This document shows, piece by piece, positions 34,114-37,132 of a stretch of 37,132 nt of DNA (its first letter is position 1; every line of letters starts with the position of its first letter). The notes below the pieces were generated by a model that worked only from the letters and a program-made list of their open reading frames with translations, was not told the DNA's origin and did not search any database. Source of the stretch: Denitrificimonas caeni (lineage in GTDB: Bacteria > Pseudomonadota > Gammaproteobacteria > Pseudomonadales > Pseudomonadaceae); contig NZ_CAJHOA010000012.1 in assembly GCF_905120345.1 (NCBI RefSeq), positions 1-37,132 on the forward strand, in the 5' to 3' direction. The position numbers were made by a program, and so were the translations under genes.

Positions 34114-35154
34114 ATGAGACATTTTTATTTGGATTTTATCTTTACCGCTATCGCCTTAATGGTGGCAGCGTGGTGGGGATATTCACACAGTGGTATGGGC
34201 GGGATGATATCTGCGCTATCGATTACCGCTATTTTGGCCGTCATGGAAATCTCACTATCGTTTGATAACGCGGTGGTTAACGCCTCAGTGCTCAAGAACT
34301 GGGACAAATTTTGGAAAATGATCTTCTTAACCGTTGGTATCTTAATCGCTGTATTTGGTATGCGTTTAGTCTTCCCAATTGTTATTGTTGCGGTTACCGC
34401 AGACCTCGGCATGATGGAAGTGGTTAACTTGGCATTAAATGATCCCAAAGAGTACTCGGCAAAACTTTTAGAGTATCATGCTGAGATTTCAGCCTTCGGT
34501 GGTATGTTCTTACTGTTAGTGTTCTTAAACTTCTTATTTGATGAAAAAGAAGTGCATTGGTTTGATTGGCTTGAAAGCCGCTTGGCAAAACTCGGTCAAG
34601 TAAACGCTATGAGTGTATTTGTGGCGCTCGCAATCTTAATGTTATCCCTAACATGGGTGACTGATGTACAGGCTCCTGCGGTATTAATTGCAGGCATTTG
34701 GGGTGTCTTAATCTACTTAGGCGTGCAAATCGTATCAGGTATGCTTGAAGGTAATGGCACTGGTGCAGCAGCAGGAAGTGCCATTTTGAAAGGTGGTATC
34801 GCCGGTTTCCTATATCTTGAAGTGCTAGATGCTTCATTCAGTTTTGATGGTGTGATTGGTGCATTTGCAATCACTAACGACGTCATCATAATCATGCTAG
34901 GATTAGCGATTGGTGCTATGTTTGTGCGTTCTATGACCATATTTTTGGTGGAAAAAGGCACGCTTGATGAGTTAATCTACCTTGAGCACGGTGCGCATTA
35001 TGCGATTGGTGCATTAGCTATTATTATGCTGTTATCGATGAGATTCCATGTGCCAGAATTGGTGACCGGTCTTATTGGTATCGCTTTCATTGGTTGGGCT
35101 TTACTCGCATCACTTAAGCACCGTAAGCAAGAAGCTAAAAATATTGTCACTTAA
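34114..35154 (+). CDS. TerC-superfamily membrane protein (DUF475)
   Basis: A 346-residue membrane protein with about eight to nine transmembrane segments. Two repeated motifs carry the conserved aspartates, SLSFDNAVVNA (residues ~49-59) and SFSFDGVIGAFAITND (~247-262), as in TerC/Alx-type proteins that handle Mn or other metals. A soluble loop (FDEKEVHWFDWLESRLAKLGQ) lies between. DUF475 members often sit with tellurite/stress genes. The preceding gene belongs to the TerB-fold group and the following one to the YedI family. ATG 34114 has agga upstream. No riboswitch was recognised in the leader. Confidence 0.85.
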   Translation: MRHFYLDFIFTAIALMVAAWWGYSHSGMGGMISALSITAILAVMEISLSFDNAVVNASVLKNWDKFWKMIFLTVGILIAVFGMRLVFPIVIVAVTADLGMMEVVNLALNDPKEYSAKLLEYHAEISAFGGMFLLLVFLNFLFDEKEVHWFDWLESRLAKLGQVNAMSVFVALAILMLSLTWVTDVQAPAVLIAGIWGVLIYLGVQIVSGMLEGNGTGAAAGSAILKGGIAGFLYLEVLDASFSFDGVIGAFAITNDVIIIMLGLAIGAMFVRSMTIFLVEKGTLDELIYLEHGAHYAIGALAIIMLLSMRFHVPELVTGLIGIAFIGWALLASLKHRKQEAKNIVT

Positions 35155-35234
35155 AATTTAAGTCCGCTCATACTGAAACCTTTGCTAAGCAAGCGTATCA
35201 ATATATTGATGCAAATAGACGCTAAGGAGCGTAC

Positions 35235-36159
35235 ATGGCAGGTGCCAGTTTACTAACTTTACTGGATGATATCAGTCTGATATTAGACGATGTTTCACTC
35301 ATGACTAAGGTTGCCGCTAAAAAAACTGCAGGAGTATTGGGTGATGATTTAGCGCTCAATGCTGAGCAAGTTTCAGGTGTTAAAGCAGACCGTGAGCTGC
35401 CTGTGGTTTGGGCAGTTGCTAAAGGCTCATTCGTTAATAAACTTATTTTAGTGCCATCAGCACTGCTCATCAGTGCCATTTACCCCCCCTTTAGTCACCT
35501 TCTTATTAATGTGCGGCGGCCTTTATTTGGCTTATGAGGGGGCTGAAAAAATAATTCATAAATTCTGGCCGCATCTTTTGTCTCATGATGAAGAGCAAAT
35601 CGCGCGCCTACGCGCCAATGCTGATGAAACAGTTGATTTGGTTGCTTTTGAAAAGGATAAAATCAAAGGCGCGGTGCGTACGGATTTTATCCTGTCGGCA
35701 GAGATTATTGTCATTGCGCTAGGCTCAGCAGTTGGAGCGACTCTCTTAGAGAAAAGCTTGGTGCTGTCCATTATTGCCATTGCTATCACCGTAGGCGTTT
35801 ATGGCTTGGTAGCGGGTATCGTCAAAATGGATGATCTAGGTTTATACCTAATGAAGCAGACGGGTAATGCTAAGCAGAAGATAGGCGAGTTTTTATTGTC
35901 TGCGGCACCAAAGTTGATGAAGTTTTTATCTATTGCTGGGACGTTAGCGATGTTTCTAGTTGGCGGCGGAATCTTAGTGCATGGAATTGATTTTTTACAT
36001 CATGAAGTTGAAGACTTAGCACACCTGACAGGCGTGTTTGAAGACATAACCACCATGCTCTTAAATGCTTTAGTAGGCTTAATCGTCGGTGTTATCGTCG
36101 TGGCTATTGTTGCCCTTATTAGTAAAATACGCGGTAGCAAATCATCTACTGTAAATTAA
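35235..36159 (+). pseudogene. YedI-like (DUF808) membrane protein, split by a frameshift in a C7 tract
   Basis: The first frame (35235-35537) opens with the family's [48 protein letters not shown]. The second (to 36159) carries [16 protein letters not shown] and three hydrophobic stretches of the same protein. The two join at ccccccc (35484-35490): removing one C reads [16 protein letters not shown] and restores about 307 continuous residues. Everything else is intact, so this is one gene interrupted by a single-base slip. It could be a true loss, a phase-variable state or a sequencing error; homopolymers of this length favour error or slippage. ATG 35235 has aagga upstream. Confidence 0.85.
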
Positions 36160-36328
36160 AACCTACCAATACTCGTATTCATTTATATGGTTTTTAGCTC
36201 ATAAAGCATAAGTAAACGCTCTTGATTTTGTAATGGTATTTGCTCAATTTTATTAACTGGTTGATGCGGCTGGCTTCAGCGCAAAACCAGTCTCACTTAT
36301 AACTCCCTTTTACAGAGCGTAATCAGCC

Positions 36329-36766
36329 ATGTTTGAATTCGATTTGAGCTTGAAATTGATGGGATATCATCTTGTTCAATTAGGAATTGCTTTCATACTT
36401 TCACTACCGATTGCTCTCAATCGTGAGATGAAAGATAAGGGGGCAGGGCTCAGAACCTTTCCATTGGTAAGTATTGCCTCGTGTGCTTTCATGCTAGTCG
36501 CTGTAGATATTTATCACGGATCACAGCCTGAGGCGAGAATCATGTACGCTATTATTACGGGTATGGGTTTCATCGGTGGTGGTGCTATTTTTAAAGGTGA
36601 AAATACAGTAAAAGGTACTGCGACGGCAGCGAGTTTATGGAATACCGCTGCTATCGGCATTTCAGTGGCTTATGGGCGTTATGAGATAGCGATAATATTG
36701 TCTGTTGTGAATTTTCTAATCCTGCAATTCTCAGAACCATTCAAGACAAAAAATAAGCTGGATTAA
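36329..36766 (+). CDS. MgtC/SapB-family membrane protein, short form
   Basis: A 145-residue inner-membrane protein with four hydrophobic segments. The MgtC signature is present: REMKDKGAGLRTFPLV, YAIITGMGFIGGGAIFK and VKGTATAASLWNTAAIGISVAYG. The C-terminal ACT-like domain of full MgtC is absent, as in many SapB-type members. MgtC proteins modulate membrane ATP synthase or adapt cells to low magnesium. The gap before it (36160-36328) shows no gene. Confidence 0.88.
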   Translation: MFEFDLSLKLMGYHLVQLGIAFILSLPIALNREMKDKGAGLRTFPLVSIASCAFMLVAVDIYHGSQPEARIMYAIITGMGFIGGGAIFKGENTVKGTATAASLWNTAAIGISVAYGRYEIAIILSVVNFLILQFSEPFKTKNKLD

Positions 36767-37095
36767 TTATTCTACTTGCGAGCACTGCTATTTTTCGCGT
36801 GGATTACCGGTGTTGCTCTCTGTCATTGCGTCACCTTGCAACAGGTAGAGCACCTTGTATACGATTGATAATCATTCGGCGATTGGCTAAGAATAATTTG
36901 TGAAAGTGTCGAAAGGTGAAGCACAAAGAGCGTGAGCGCAGTGATGATGATCAGTGAGGGTTACGCTTGGTTGGGGTGGTTGTATCCTTAGTGGCGGCTA
37001 GATCAACAGTTTCCTCCCGTGGGGAGTTTGCATTCCTCTATATAGTGGCTAATCCGCATCTGGATAGACTTTTTAAACTAATTTCAAAAACGGGC
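36767..37095. other. Gap after mgtC-like gene, no gene seen
   Basis: About 330 bases with no supportable ORF. There is a small stem (ctccc/gggag) near 37015-37027. The sequence becomes AT-rich just before the promoter at the window end. Confidence 0.4.
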
Positions 37096-37123
37096 TTTAC
37101 AGGTTCTTTAAAGCGTGTAGAAT
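37096..37123 (+). promoter_or_regulatory. Strong sigma-70 promoter with GC-rich discriminator
   Basis: -35 TTTACA (37096-37101), a 16-bp spacer and -10 TAGAAT (37118-37123) are followed by gcgcacc. This combination is typical of Pseudomonas rRNA and tRNA promoters under stringent control. The transcript starts at or just past the window edge, so the gene it drives is not visible. Confidence 0.7.
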
Positions 37124-37132
37124 GCGCACCTC

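Noticed and set aside
1-37132. CRISPR array, tRNA genes or phage genes
   Set aside because: No regularly spaced repeats, no cloverleaf outside the tmRNA, and no phage structural or integrase genes were seen on either strand.

Overview
The window looks like a chromosomal segment of a low-GC member of the Pseudomonadaceae (inference; the Thiopseudomonas/Denitrificimonas side of the family would fit). The evidence is an RNase E with a Pseudomonas-like NDPR motif in its scaffold tail, the rne / rluC / HAD phosphatase / sppA block in Pseudomonas order, a two-part minor-pilin style type IV pilus locus, a sigma-54 promoter in front of pilA, and a tmRNA whose tag reads ANDENYGATALAA.

Layout. 1-350: the 5' end of an IS605-type TnpB gene with an amber stop at codon 14, plus its hairpin end. 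403-1301: a small membrane methyltransferase and a SUI1/YciH translation factor. 1520-5450: five overlapping minus-strand prepilin genes (PilE-, FimT-, PilV-, PilW- and PilX-like). The last is a 675-residue pilin-headed protein with a repetitive, beta-solenoid-like body. This cassette is bracketed by two direct copies of a 323-bp segment holding the 3' two thirds of yciH. 6420-6993: major pilin gene with its own sigma-54 promoter and terminator. 7515-13988: four genes joined by ATGA overlaps that form an SMC-type, Wadjet/MksBEFG-like system in the order ATPase, MukE-like, kleisin-like, Toprim nuclease. 14151-15453: a NYN-domain nuclease-like gene and maf. 15610-22581: rne, rluC, HAD phosphatase and sppA. 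22853-23875: an orphan WecA/WbpL-type sugar-phosphate transferase.

After tmRNA (24270-24659) comes a broken AlbA_2-domain gene. A visibly more GC-rich five-gene minus-strand operon follows (AhpD-like, acyl-CoA-dehydrogenase-like, and an SsuABC/NrtABC-type importer; 25262-29763), then a complete 1239-bp IS3-family element. The last part (31359-36766) carries a YjiK-like periplasmic protein, a PepSY protein, a YebE-like protein, two TerC/YedI-like membrane proteins (the second frameshifted in a C7 tract) and a short MgtC. The right edge stops just after a strong rRNA/tRNA-like promoter.

How it works together. Two accessory blocks stand out. The first is a surface block: pilin cassette plus pilA, where the large PilX-like protein may serve as the pilus tip or adhesin, since no PilY1 is present. 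Beside it is a plasmid-defence block, the SMC operon. The most interesting candidate is that operon, because of its gene order, unusual ATPase head motifs and short Toprim subunit. Next is the pilin cassette carried between near-identical yciH segments, which looks exchangeable. Function calls rest on reading translated sequences by eye; no database search was run.
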